Origin: Bryobacteraceae bacterium | Lineage (GTDB): Bacteria; Acidobacteriota; Terriglobia; Bryobacterales; Bryobacteraceae | Reading direction: 5' to 3' | NCBI GenBank assembly: GCA_947458745.1 | Contig: CANGYQ010000001.1 | Coordinates: 496,001 to 560,000, forward strand | DNA length: 64,000 nucleotides | Shown here: in pieces, positions 1 through 9,127 of the stretch | How the letters are laid out: each line of letters starts with the position of its first letter | Position numbering within the stretch: the first letter of the stretch is position 1 | The notes under the pieces: model-generated | Database searches by the model: none | What the model saw: only the letters and a program-made list of their open reading frames with translations | What the model was told of the DNA's origin: nothing | Program-made: the position numbers and the translations under genes

Positions 1-2
1 GA

Positions 3-707
3 CTGGAACGGATTCCGGGCGAACTCCGCCGTCACGACCGCGCCGTTACGCGGGATGACTTTTCCGAACTGGCTCGCGCGACGCCGGGGGCGGCCGTGGG
101 CCGCGCGGAATCACTCCCGCGTTTCTTCCCCGCCATACCCCAGCAGGAAGCCGCTGGGGTGGTCAGCGTGGTGGTGTGGCCCTCAGCCGATCCGCTACGT
201 CCCAATGCGCCGCTGCCGGATCGTGACCTTCTCCGCGCTGTCTGTGAGTACCTGGACCAGCGCCGCCTAGTGACCACCGAGCTCTACGTGATCCCGCCCA
301 CCTACCGCAAGGTAGCGGTGTCTGTGGGCTTGGGCGTCAAGCCCGGTTTCGGTGCCGAAGCCGTCCGCCGGTGGGTGGAGCAGATCATCCGCCAGTACCT
401 GGCCCCACTGCCGCCGTTCGGCCCAGCCGGCGCGGGCTACCCGCTGGGTCGCCGCGTCTACGGCCCGGAACTGGAGGCGGTGGCCCTGCAGGTGGAGGGT
501 GTGGAGTTTGTCGAGACTCTCCAGGTGGCCAGTTGGAATGGTGCCAACTGGGTGCCGGGCACGGTGGAACTGAACAAGTGGGAGGTTCCGGAACTGACCG
601 AAATCACGGTGGTGGAGGGCACGCCGCCTCCGGTGGGTACGGCGCTGAAGCCTACGCCGCCGGTCGGCGCTCCGGTGCCCGTTCCTGTTTTGCGAGACCA
701 ATGCTAA
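3..707 (+). CDS. Baseplate J-like protein of a contractile injection system (C-terminal part)
   Basis: The reading frame is open from the left edge, so only the last 234 codons are present. The stretch GELRRHDRAVTRDDFSELA near the visible N-terminus is typical of gpJ-like baseplate proteins ('RDRAVT.EDF..LA'). The following segment (VSVVVWPSADPLRPNAPLPD, then an LxxVCEYLDQRRLVTTELYVIPP stretch split here by memory of the family) fits the C-terminal domain of 'putative baseplate assembly proteins' found in eCIS and phage tails. The product would join the hexagonal baseplate that anchors the sheath. The next gene starts 22 bases downstream, so they are probably co-transcribed. A GTG at 96 could be mistaken for the start, but the family motif lies upstream of it. 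Confidence 0.75.
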   Translation: MERIPGELRRHDRAVTRDDFSELARATPGAAVGRAESLPRFFPAIPQQEAAGVVSVVVWPSADPLRPNAPLPDRDLLRAVCEYLDQRRLVTTELYVIPPTYRKVAVSVGLGVKPGFGAEAVRRWVEQIIRQYLAPLPPFGPAGAGYPLGRRVYGPELEAVALQVEGVEFVETLQVASWNGANWVPGTVELNKWEVPELTEITVVEGTPPPVGTALKPTPPVGAPVPVPVLRDQC

Positions 708-729
708 TGAACTGCGAGGTTTGCTGATC

Positions 730-2901
730 ATGATCCGGCCCTTCCGCGCGATCCTCACCGAGGACCAGTGGCTGCGCTGCAGTCACCAGTCCACGGCACT
801 GGAGGAGGGGCTTGTCCAATTGGCAGAGCAGCCGGAGGTGGCGTCCGCCGCGGTCTCCACGGATGCGGTCCTTCCCGGTGCGGGTCTGGCGTTTGACACG
901 CACTGCCGCCTCTTCCACAGCCTGCCGGAACAAGGCCAAATCGAACGGGTCCTCTGGATCCCGCCCGATCCCCTGCGCCCGCCCGGCACGCCCTTACCCG
1001 CCAGCACTTACTTTGCCCCCGCCCCGCCGCCCGTCACGGGAGACTTTGCCGCACCGGACATCGAAGGGCCGTTCGCCTTCCCGCGCGGCCTGGCCATCGA
1101 TGAAGAGGATCGCCTCTACGTCGCCGACGCCAGCCATCGCCGCGTGCTGGTCTTTGATCTGTGGTCCCAACGCATCGTCGCCACGCACCGGCTGGACGCA
1201 GCGCCCGTGGACCTTGTTTACTTCCGCGGCCGGGTCCTGGTGCTAACGGTTGAAGACTTGGTCGAAATCAGCGCCCAACGTGTACGCCGCTCCACCCCGC
1301 TGCCGCCCGCCTACCGCCCAGCTTCCCGGCTGGCGATCAGCCCCGAGGGGCAAGTCTGGGTGATGGCCCAGGCAGCCACAGCCACGGCCACCGTGGGTCC
1401 GCTGGACAAACCGGGCGAGCACTTCATTGAACCCCACGCCACTGATCTCGTTTTTGACAACGATGGATTGCTGGTGATCGCGCGTGCCCCGGGCGACACC
1501 TTTGTCCGCTACCGGTTGACGGCCTCAGCCCGCGCCCGTGTGGCGTCGCTGATGGCCCGCGGCTATGATGGCCGGGGCATTGTGCCGACCCCGGACCAGC
1601 GCATCGGTTTCTGGACCCCATCAGGCTTCCGCACGGCCGTCGCCGCACGGCGCAAATATGTCCGGCAGGGCCGCGTTGTCTCCTACCGGCTGGATAGCGG
1701 GGAGTTCCACACCCGCTGGGGCCGTGTCTTTCTGGATGCCTGCATCCCGGAGGCCACCGCCGTCACCATCCAGCTGATTGCCACCGACGACCCGGCGATG
1801 GACGCAGCCATTGCCCTGACGCCGCCCGCTAACGTTCCGGTCGTGAGTGTTCGGCATCCGGATCTGTCGCCCCCGATGCCGGCCGGCTCACAAGTTCCCG
1901 CCGTTAACGCGCCCGCTCAACCCCTATTCCGGCGCCCCAATGGCCGCGAACTTCCGTGGACCCCCACAACCGATGGGCGCCTGGAAACCTACGAAGCGCC
2001 GCTGGCCGGGGGACACGGCCGCTATCTGTGGATCGTGCTCAATCTGACGGGCGATACACGTTCGACACCCACCATCCAGAACGTACGCGCGGAGTACCCC
2101 GCGCACGAGCTGCTGAAAAAGCTCCCCAAGATCTTCTCGCAGGAACCCTCGGCGGAAGACTTTCTCCGCCGGTATCTGCAACCGATCGAAGGCTTGTTGG
2201 GGCTGTGGGATGGGGTGGCGGATCAACGGCAAGTCATCATCGATCCGCATAGCGCCCCGGCCGAGATGTTGCCGTGGTTGGCCGGCTTTCTGGGCCTGGT
2301 GTTGGATGGGCGCTGGAGCGAACGCGCCCGCCGGGAAGCTATCGCTGACGCCGCGTGGTTGTTCCGCTACCGGGGCACCATTCCCGGGCTGCTGCGCTTC
2401 CTCGAGATCTACCTGGGATACCCGGTGCAACTAGTGGAGCAGTACCGCCTGCGGGGTTTCGGCGGAGGCACGGTGGGCGGTGCCGGCATCATCTCCAGCT
2501 CTGTGCTCGGCTTGGGCTTTCGCGTCGGCGGAGCGATCGGCAGCGACGAAGACGCGCCGCTTGCTGGCGCCCAGGCCGCCCCAGACGCGTTCCGCACCAA
2601 TGCCCACCGCTTCACGATCTTTGTGCCCGCCACCTTGACCGAAGAGCAGACGGCGGCCGTCCAGCAGATTCTCGAAGTCCATCGCCCTGCGCACACGTTG
2701 TACGAGCTCTGCACGCAGGCTTCGGGCATGCGGATCGGACGCAGCCTCTATGTCGGCCTCACCACGCAGGTGGGACGCCCCACCGGATGGCGGCCTTGGC
2801 GGTTGAACGCCTCTGCCCTCGGACGCGGCACCATTGTCGGCCGTCCCGCCCGAGGGCTGTCCGTCGGCGGCACGCTGGGCGAAGGGAGCGGACTCGGATG
2901 A
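730..2901 (+). CDS. Phage tail protein I-like baseplate protein with N-terminal beta-propeller (NHL-like)
   Basis: Predicted 723 aa. ATG at 730 is preferred because GAGG lies at 715-718, 11 bases upstream; a TTG at 721 in the same frame sits too close to it. Residues about 115-145 hold an NHL/SMP-30-like blade (FPRGLAIDEEDRLYVADAS, then RVLVFDL), and further blade-like repeats follow. Residues about 465-570 match the tail-protein-I family (TIGR02242 type): LPKIFSQEPSAEDFLRRYL, ADQRQVIIDPHSAP, LPWLAGFLGLVLDGRW and FRYRGTIPGLLRFLEIY. The C-terminus is Gly-rich. Such proteins form the wedge connecting baseplate and fibres. The fusion of propeller and tail domain suggests a surface-exposed or adhesive wedge. 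Its stop overlaps the next start as ATGA. Confidence 0.8.
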   Translation: MIRPFRAILTEDQWLRCSHQSTALEEGLVQLAEQPEVASAAVSTDAVLPGAGLAFDTHCRLFHSLPEQGQIERVLWIPPDPLRPPGTPLPASTYFAPAPPPVTGDFAAPDIEGPFAFPRGLAIDEEDRLYVADASHRRVLVFDLWSQRIVATHRLDAAPVDLVYFRGRVLVLTVEDLVEISAQRVRRSTPLPPAYRPASRLAISPEGQVWVMAQAATATATVGPLDKPGEHFIEPHATDLVFDNDGLLVIARAPGDTFVRYRLTASARARVASLMARGYDGRGIVPTPDQRIGFWTPSGFRTAVAARRKYVRQGRVVSYRLDSGEFHTRWGRVFLDACIPEATAVTIQLIATDDPAMDAAIALTPPANVPVVSVRHPDLSPPMPAGSQVPAVNAPAQPLFRRPNGRELPWTPTTDGRLETYEAPLAGGHGRYLWIVLNLTGDTRSTPTIQNVRAEYPAHELLKKLPKIFSQEPSAEDFLRRYLQPIEGLLGLWDGVADQRQVIIDPHSAPAEMLPWLAGFLGLVLDGRWSERARREAIADAAWLFRYRGTIPGLLRFLEIYLGYPVQLVEQYRLRGFGGGTVGGAGIISSSVLGLGFRVGGAIGSDEDAPLAGAQAAPDAFRTNAHRFTIFVPATLTEEQTAAVQQILEVHRPAHTLYELCTQASGMRIGRSLYVGLTTQVGRPTGWRPWRLNASALGRGTIVGRPARGLSVGGTLGEGSGLG

Positions 2902-4421
2902 CCCCCACGGTCCAGATCGGCCAGTTCCGCGCCCGCTACCGTCTGCCCGCGCCGGATGAGAAGCTCACCCGTCGGCTGAACGCCGCCCTGGCGCGCGTTC
3001 TGGGCGAGCCCCTGGAGCGGGCCCTGGAGTGGGCGGGTATCAACCCGGCGGAGCAGATCTGCATCCGTTCCTTACACGCCCCACTGCGCCTTCCCGCCCA
3101 TGCCTCCGATGCCGTGATGGAAGCAGCCTGGACCGACGCCCTAGTCACCGCCATCCGCCGGGCCGCGCCACTGCATCAGGCACCCTTGGCGTCGCGAGGC
3201 CGCCGGGCGAACGAACTGAACGCGGAACTCGCGCCGTCGTCACTCGAATCGGCCACGCCAGCGGACGTGGGGACACCGCCCGACCGCACTGCTCCACCGG
3301 AAGCTCCCCCCACGCCCGAAGCTGAGCCCAACGTCGCCCGCTATCGGTCTTTGCAAGCTGCGCTCCAGGAGATGGCCCTCGCCGTCGCCGCGGGAGATCT
3401 CACGCGCCTGTGGGCCTGGCGGCAACTGGGCCTGTGGACGGGAAGCCACCAGGACGCCACCTTCCGTGAGGCCGCCCGGCAGTTGCTCCGGGCGTTGCTG
3501 GCGCACCCGGCTTCGATCGCCCCCATCATCGCCTTGCTGGCCCGGCGGCGTCTGCTGGGGCCGTGGGCGTGCTCGCTGCTGGCTGCGGAATGGCACCAAC
3601 TGGCCGCTCGCGCTCTCGGCGAAAGCCATGCCTCCGCCGGGACGTTGCTGAACGCGATCGAGCAACAGTTGGGCGCATCTCCGGAAAACCTTGAGAGCCT
3701 GCTACCGTCCGGCTGGCGTCCGTTGATGGCCAGTCTCGCTTCTCCGGCCGCACCGTACGCCGACCCCTTACGGCGTGATGCCGCCCTGTTCGCGCTGCTC
3801 GCGCTCGATGAAGATCCTGCCCTGCGTCGCCTTCTACCGCTCCTGACCAGCGGCACCGAGATCGTGCCGGCACCGGCTGTAGCGCACGCAGCAATTGAAG
3901 CGGAGCGGGTGGAGCTGGCCGACGTGCAACCCGAAACAAGGTTCGGCGGGCTGCTCTTCCTGCTGAATGTGCTGGAGCGTTCCGGCCTGGCGGCCGCCAT
4001 CATCGCGGACCCACGGCTCCACCGGCGCTCCCTGCGTTGGGTGCTGCACCAGTTGGCGCAGTTGCTGGTTGGTTGTGAGCCCACGGACCCGGGCGCGCTG
4101 GCCTTTGCCGGGGTGCTGCCGGGCTCCGTCCCCCCATCCGTTGAGGAGGGATTGCCGGAGCCCGAGGAACTGCCCGTGCTGGCCGCCTGGGCCGAACAAC
4201 TCAAGCTGGCCTTGGCCCAGGCGATGGGTGACGAAGCAGCATCTGAGCACCGGCTGACACACGTTGCCGAACGCTTCGCCCGCATTGAGGGCGATCCGGG
4301 TTGGCTGGAAGCCCGGTTCTCTCTGCGCGATGTCTCCATCGATCTGCGCCGGGCTGGACTGGATGTGGACCCCGGCTGGCTGCCTTGGTTGGGCTGCGTC
4401 GTGAGGTTCGTCTATGAGTAA
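2898..4421 (+). CDS. Contractile injection system tape measure protein (CIS_TMP family)
   Basis: Predicted 507 aa. The start ATG at 2898 overlaps the upstream stop by four bases, which decides it against the longer open frame reaching back to 2355. The C-terminal signature DPGWLPWLGCVVRFVYE (residues about 490-507) is the hallmark of the eCIS tape-measure family (PF19268 type), and the N-terminus (IGQFRARYRLP, then ERALEWAGINPAEQICIRSL) also fits. Family members set particle length and chaperone assembly. The middle is Ala/Leu-rich and helical, with a Pro-rich acidic linker at about residues 120-140. It overlaps the ATPase gene start by eight bases, indicating translational coupling. Confidence 0.85.
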   Translation: MTPTVQIGQFRARYRLPAPDEKLTRRLNAALARVLGEPLERALEWAGINPAEQICIRSLHAPLRLPAHASDAVMEAAWTDALVTAIRRAAPLHQAPLASRGRRANELNAELAPSSLESATPADVGTPPDRTAPPEAPPTPEAEPNVARYRSLQAALQEMALAVAAGDLTRLWAWRQLGLWTGSHQDATFREAARQLLRALLAHPASIAPIIALLARRRLLGPWACSLLAAEWHQLAARALGESHASAGTLLNAIEQQLGASPENLESLLPSGWRPLMASLASPAAPYADPLRRDAALFALLALDEDPALRRLLPLLTSGTEIVPAPAVAHAAIEAERVELADVQPETRFGGLLFLLNVLERSGLAAAIIADPRLHRRSLRWVLHQLAQLLVGCEPTDPGALAFAGVLPGSVPPSVEEGLPEPEELPVLAAWAEQLKLALAQAMGDEAASEHRLTHVAERFARIEGDPGWLEARFSLRDVSIDLRRAGLDVDPGWLPWLGCVVRFVYE

Positions 4422-6414
4422 CGCCGTCGCCGTCAGCCGCCATCTTCGCGCCGAAGCCGGACAACTGGCGGGCCAACTTGGACGCTTACTCGAGTCGGCG
4501 TTTCCCCACGTGCAGGGAACGCTGGAATTTGGCCTCAACTTTCTCGCGCAGGCGCACGCCGCTTCCCTGGAGCCGCTGCCGCACGCCGAGGACTTGCCCC
4601 TGGACCGGCTCGCCCGCGGGCTGCGTCTCGACCCCACGGACCGGCAGATACTGCTGCTGGCGGGACTGCCGGAGGAGCATGAAGGCTTCGCCGCGATTTT
4701 CCGCAGTCTCCACCCGCGCGGTGAATCGCGACCCTCAGTGGCCCTGGCCGCCCAACTGCTGGCGCCTTCCGCCGATGAACGGGTCAGCCTTCGCCAGCGC
4801 TTGGAGACGGGCCCCCTCACGCAATTTGGCGCGGTGCAGTTGACCGGCGACGGTCCGTTCTTTGAACGCTCTCTCGTCTTGGCCCCCGCCCTCTGGCCCG
4901 CCCTGGCAGGGATCGATGCGTGGCCCGCGCATCCGCGGCGGTTGGACCGGCAGGTCGTCCATTCGGGACTATCCACCTGGCTGGCGCAGCCGGATTCGAT
5001 GCGGGCCCAGCGGGCACTGGAACGCCGGGAGCCGTTGACCATCATGGTGGCGGCCGACCTGCCGGACACCGCGCTTGATCGGGCACTCGCCTTGGTCGAT
5101 GCCGCGGGAGCCACCGCCATCGCCATCGATTGGACCGGTGATCCGGCCCATGAAGCTTTGCTGGTTCTGCATGCGCTGTTGCGTGGCAATGTGCCGGTAA
5201 TTCGGGTGGCCCCCGCCGAGGCTCCCGGAGCCATGCCCTCACCCGCCTTCCTGCGTTTTGCGGGAACCGCCATCCTCTGCGGACGGCCCGGCATGGTGGA
5301 CGTGCCCCACGGCCGCCCCATTGTTCCGGTGGATGCCGGACCGCTGGCGATGGTCGCGCGCGGGCAAAGTTGGGCCCACCAGATTCCAGCGCTCGCCACC
5401 CAGGCCTCCTGGCTGGCCGCGCGGTTTCCGCTGGAGCCCGCCTATGTCAGCGCCGTCGCGGGCGACCTGCGGGCGGTCGAATCGTTGGACGGCCGGGCAC
5501 CGACGCTCGAGGACGCCGCCGGCAGCATCCGGGCCCGCAATGCGCGGGCGCTCTCGGCCGGGGTCCGCTTGATTGTCCCCAAGGCCGGCTGGTCCAGCAT
5601 CGTGCTGCCGCGCGACCGTGTGGCCCAGTTGCAGGAAGCGGTTTCCCGTCTGGAAGGGCAGATGCAAGTGCTCGACCGCTGGCGCTTCCTGGCGGACCGG
5701 ACCGGCTCTCGCGGCGTCCGAATGTTATTTGCCGGCCCGCCCGGTACGGGCAAGACACTGGCGGCGGAAGTGGTGGCCAAAGAGCTGAAGGCGGACCTGC
5801 TGCTGGTCGACATCGCCCGCGTCGTTTCCAAGTGGATTGGGGAGACGGAGCGTAATCTGGCCCAGGTGTTCGACTCCGCTGAACAGACCCGCGCCGTGCT
5901 TTTCTTCGACGAAGCCGATGCGCTGTTCGGCCGCCGCACCGAAGTCTCCGACGCGCATGACCGGTACGCCAACCTGGAAACTGCTTACCTGCTGTCGCGC
6001 CTGGAGCGCTTTGACGGGTTGGCCATCCTGGCCAGCAATCTGCGCTCCAACATCGACCCGGCCTTCATCCGGCGGCTGGAGTTCGTCGTCGATTTCCAGG
6101 ACCCGGATCGTGAAGATCGCGCCCGGCTGTGGCGCGCGCACATCCCCTCCGGCACGCCCCTGGCCTCCGACGTCAACCTTTACGAATTCGCTGCTTCCTA
6201 CCCGATCGTCGGGGCCGTGATCCGCAATGCGGCCACCGCCGCTGCTTTTCTGGCCGCGCGCGATGGCCTGCCGATTGAACGGGCGCACTTGGTCCATGCC
6301 GTGCGCCGCGAATACGAGAAAGCAGGCCGGGCTTTCCCCGGTGAACCCGGAGGCCGGGAAGCCCTGGGACGCTTTCCGGAAACAGTTACCCGCCAACCTG
6401 ATCGTGAGCACTAA
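4414..6414 (+). CDS. eCIS-associated AAA+ ATPase
   Basis: Predicted 666 aa. The C-terminal half is an AAA+ module: Walker A GPPGTGKT at about residue 443, Walker B AVLFFDEADALFG at about 493, sensor-1 region AILASNLRSNID, and arginines in AFIRRLEF. The N-terminal half is a winged-helix-like/helical region as in Afp15/PVC15-type ATPases. In known eCIS loci this ATPase follows the tape-measure gene, exactly as here. It is needed for particle assembly or cargo loading. It acts in the cytoplasm. The ATG at 4414 lies inside the end of the previous gene. No key residues are missing. Confidence 0.85.
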   Translation: MSNAVAVSRHLRAEAGQLAGQLGRLLESAFPHVQGTLEFGLNFLAQAHAASLEPLPHAEDLPLDRLARGLRLDPTDRQILLLAGLPEEHEGFAAIFRSLHPRGESRPSVALAAQLLAPSADERVSLRQRLETGPLTQFGAVQLTGDGPFFERSLVLAPALWPALAGIDAWPAHPRRLDRQVVHSGLSTWLAQPDSMRAQRALERREPLTIMVAADLPDTALDRALALVDAAGATAIAIDWTGDPAHEALLVLHALLRGNVPVIRVAPAEAPGAMPSPAFLRFAGTAILCGRPGMVDVPHGRPIVPVDAGPLAMVARGQSWAHQIPALATQASWLAARFPLEPAYVSAVAGDLRAVESLDGRAPTLEDAAGSIRARNARALSAGVRLIVPKAGWSSIVLPRDRVAQLQEAVSRLEGQMQVLDRWRFLADRTGSRGVRMLFAGPPGTGKTLAAEVVAKELKADLLLVDIARVVSKWIGETERNLAQVFDSAEQTRAVLFFDEADALFGRRTEVSDAHDRYANLETAYLLSRLERFDGLAILASNLRSNIDPAFIRRLEFVVDFQDPDREDRARLWRAHIPSGTPLASDVNLYEFAASYPIVGAVIRNAATAAAFLAARDGLPIERAHLVHAVRREYEKAGRAFPGEPGGREALGRFPETVTRQPDREH

Positions 6415-6425
6415 AGGAGATTCAT

Positions 6426-7793
6426 ATGGCAACGCCGAACAACCTGTTGGAACTGGCCCAAGCGCGAGACACTGCCGCCGCGGCGCGGGTATCTTCCGCG
6501 CGCTCGATATTCTCGGCCGCACAGGCTGCGGTACAGGCCGCACGCACGGCTCATGAGGCTGCGGTGGCTCAGCGCGCGCAACTCGATCAGGATGTCGCGC
6601 GGATTCGCCAAGCGCTGAATGACGCCGAGACGGAGGCCGATGCCAAAGCCGCGGCAGCGGAACTAGGCCGCAAGCTGGTCGCCTTGCGCGGCCATAGCGC
6701 GGTCTTGCTGACAACAGAGGGCGGGTTTGCGGAAGCTCAGCGTGCACTTGAGGCTGCGGAGGCGGAAGCCGCCGCGGCGACGGCCCAGGTGGCGGCGGCC
6801 AAAGCGGATCTCGCGCAGGCCACCACCGCCTCTGCCCGGCGTCAAGGAGTGGATGACGCCCTTAGCCGTGCCCCTCTTTCCACGCTGCCCGCCAGCGCCA
6901 AGAAGCTGAAAGACACCGCACCGACCAACAAGCCCTTCCGGGATGCGCGGACGCGGATTGAAACCGACATTCCCGCCAAGTTGATTGAGCGGGCAAGGGA
7001 TCGCCGGGCAGCCGCCTTGGCCGCTTTGGCGAATCAATCGAAACTTGCGCAGGCCAGCGCAGAAGCTCTCCATGGACTGGCCTCCGCTCCGGACCGGACC
7101 CAACTGCAATACCTGGCCGCGGCGGAAGCGGTATCCAGCTTTATCGCCAATGCCGTGGCCCGCCTCGATCAGGCCAAGGCTCAGTTGGCCCGCGTAGCCG
7201 ATCCGCAGGAACAGCCGCTCTCAACGGCACAGAAGGCAGCCATCACCGCCGCCACCGCGAAAGGCGAACTAGCCGCTGCCGAGCAGAAGAAGGTGAGTGA
7301 CGCCCGCAAGGCGCTCGACACCGCGCAGACCGATCTGGCGGTGGCCGTGTTGAAGGCCAAGGTGGCAAACCTGGATCAAGCCGCGGCCCTTGATGCCAAC
7401 CCGGCGGGCGATGCCACCCTGGCCCCACTGGTGACCACTCGTGATCAGGCCGTGACCGCCTTCAACAATGCGGTCGCCGCTTACACCCCCGCGATGAAGG
7501 CGGACCTGGCGGCCTGGGAAGCGTCCATTCCCGACGGCACCTGGGGCCTGCTGGCCGATTTCGAAGAGGCCGCCGATACGCTCAGCACGCTGGGCGCGGC
7601 CACCCCGGCGCAAATGATCACTGACCGGACTACGGCGGAAAAGGCCTACGTCGACGCACTGCTGGCGGCCGACAAGGCCGCCCGGACCCAGGCATTCGCG
7701 GCGGCGGAGCGCACCCGCCTGGAGGCTGCCCGGCAGTCGGCGGTGGGCGAACAATCCCGCCGCATCCTTTCAGCGTTGCGCGGCGACAGCTAA
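6426..7793 (+). CDS. Ala-rich coiled-coil protein of unknown function in eCIS locus
   Basis: Predicted 455 aa. A good ribosome binding site (AAGGAGA, about 6414-6420) precedes the ATG, and the gene begins 11 bases after the ATPase stop. The protein is almost entirely Ala/Glu/Lys/Gln/Arg with heptad-like spacing (e.g. EAAEAEAAAATAQVAAAKAD), so it should be a long alpha-helical rod. No signal peptide or membrane segment is visible and there are no cysteines in the parts I read. I recognise no family. By position it belongs to the eCIS. Possible roles are an internal scaffold, a second ruler, or a cargo/adaptor, but none is shown by sequence. Confidence 0.7.
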   Translation: MATPNNLLELAQARDTAAAARVSSARSIFSAAQAAVQAARTAHEAAVAQRAQLDQDVARIRQALNDAETEADAKAAAAELGRKLVALRGHSAVLLTTEGGFAEAQRALEAAEAEAAAATAQVAAAKADLAQATTASARRQGVDDALSRAPLSTLPASAKKLKDTAPTNKPFRDARTRIETDIPAKLIERARDRRAAALAALANQSKLAQASAEALHGLASAPDRTQLQYLAAAEAVSSFIANAVARLDQAKAQLARVADPQEQPLSTAQKAAITAATAKGELAAAEQKKVSDARKALDTAQTDLAVAVLKAKVANLDQAAALDANPAGDATLAPLVTTRDQAVTAFNNAVAAYTPAMKADLAAWEASIPDGTWGLLADFEEAADTLSTLGAATPAQMITDRTTAEKAYVDALLAADKAARTQAFAAAERTRLEAARQSAVGEQSRRILSALRGDS

Positions 7794-7825
7794 AGCGGCC
7801 AAGCCAAATTTCAAGGAGACAAGCG

Positions 7826-9127
7826 ATGGCGGAAAAACAAATCATCCCAGACATCAACCCGTTCCTCAGCCTGAACTACGAATACGGCATGCTGCTGGGC
7901 CGTGAGGACTTCTCAACCGAGCAGGGCTATCACCGCGGCAAAACCTGGCTGCACAACGCCTGGCTTCATCGCGAAGGCGTCGTTTGGGGCCTGGGCGTCG
8001 CGGTGGCTGTGGACCGGGACGAGATTGTGGTCAGCCCGGGTCTGGCCTTGGCGCCTGCCGGGCAGGAACTTTACGTGGCCCACGACGTCTGCGTCAATGT
8101 CCCGGCCTGGCTTGAAAAGCACCGAGGCGAGGCGAGCCTGGTGATCACCGCTGACCCGGCGGAGCCCGGCACCGAGATCTTCGATGCCTACATCACCCTC
8201 GCTCCAGCCGCATGCCTGTCCCGGGCCGTGCCCGCCATCGCCGAGACCTGCGGAGACTCCGGTTCCGCGGCCGCCGTGGCGTACTCCCGCGTGAGTGAAA
8301 CCGTCGAGATCCGGCTGGTTCCCGGTCGCGCGCCCAAGCCGCTGGCGCCCCCTTACCGGCGGCTGCGGCGCTTGTTCTCCCTGGAGCCCCTGATGGCGGG
8401 CGATGGCGGCCCCCTGACCCCGGCCGATCAGGCGGTGCTGGCGGCGCGCAACGCGATACTGGCTCTGCCGGCTGCCCAACGGCCCGCCGCTTGGCTGAAA
8501 GCCTTCCAGGAGTTCGCGGCGCTGGATGCCATTGATCTGCGGCCCTGGTCTGACCCTGCCACCGGCGAATCCTCGTTGCGCCCCGCTCCGGATCTGCAGC
8601 CGATTGTCCTGGCCGAAGTACTCGGGCTGCGCGTGGCTCGTCCTGCCAGTGGTGCCAATCTCACCAAAGGCTCCGTGGACTACAAGCTGCGGCCCACGCA
8701 TGTAGCCACGCGAACCATCGGCGAACTGCTGAATGGTCCGGCCACCGCGGCTGCTCCGGCAGCGGCCGGCCCGCAAGTGGTCGATGCCTCCGTTACGATT
8801 GCCGATGATTCGACGCTGGTTCTCCAGTTCACCGCCGACATTCAGGACAAGACACTCTCCCTCGACTCCATCGCGCTGACCGTGCTGAATGGGCCGTGGG
8901 GGGCCAATCTCAAATCGGTGGCCTACGATGCGGCGGCCCGGCAAGCCAAGATCACCACCAATACACCGCTGGCCGCCAAGGCCATCGTCCGGCTGATCGT
9001 CCGCGGCACCGGACCGGCACCCGTCATGGGCGTCAACGGCTTCCCGCTGGCGGGCGCTCAAAGTGCGCCGCGCGGCACGGCGCATGATGGCAGCGACTTT
9101 GTCTTCATTATCAGGAGGGGCGCGTGA
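7826..9127 (+). CDS. eCIS-locus protein with N-terminal 'NYxxGxxL' domain (433 aa), unknown function
   Basis: Predicted 433 aa, with AAGGAGA a few bases before the ATG. The N-terminal 90 residues (LNYEYGMLLGREDFSTEQGY, then WLHREGVVWGLGV and VVSPGLALAPAGQELYV) align with the N-terminus of the next gene product (LNYFDGQFLRASHLNLEQRY, then GGGITHGFSLSL and VSDGLAIDPQGRVLLL). The middle has a Pro/Leu region. The C-terminal 100 residues look like a beta-sandwich (VVDASVTIADDSTLVLQFTA). Proteins with an NYFDG-type motif recur beside eCIS baseplate genes in my memory, always unannotated. It may be a structural or fibre-attachment component. The stop overlaps the next GTG (GTGA). Confidence 0.7.
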   Translation: MAEKQIIPDINPFLSLNYEYGMLLGREDFSTEQGYHRGKTWLHNAWLHREGVVWGLGVAVAVDRDEIVVSPGLALAPAGQELYVAHDVCVNVPAWLEKHRGEASLVITADPAEPGTEIFDAYITLAPAACLSRAVPAIAETCGDSGSAAAVAYSRVSETVEIRLVPGRAPKPLAPPYRRLRRLFSLEPLMAGDGGPLTPADQAVLAARNAILALPAAQRPAAWLKAFQEFAALDAIDLRPWSDPATGESSLRPAPDLQPIVLAEVLGLRVARPASGANLTKGSVDYKLRPTHVATRTIGELLNGPATAAAPAAAGPQVVDASVTIADDSTLVLQFTADIQDKTLSLDSIALTVLNGPWGANLKSVAYDAAARQAKITTNTPLAAKAIVRLIVRGTGPAPVMGVNGFPLAGAQSAPRGTAHDGSDFVFIIRRGA

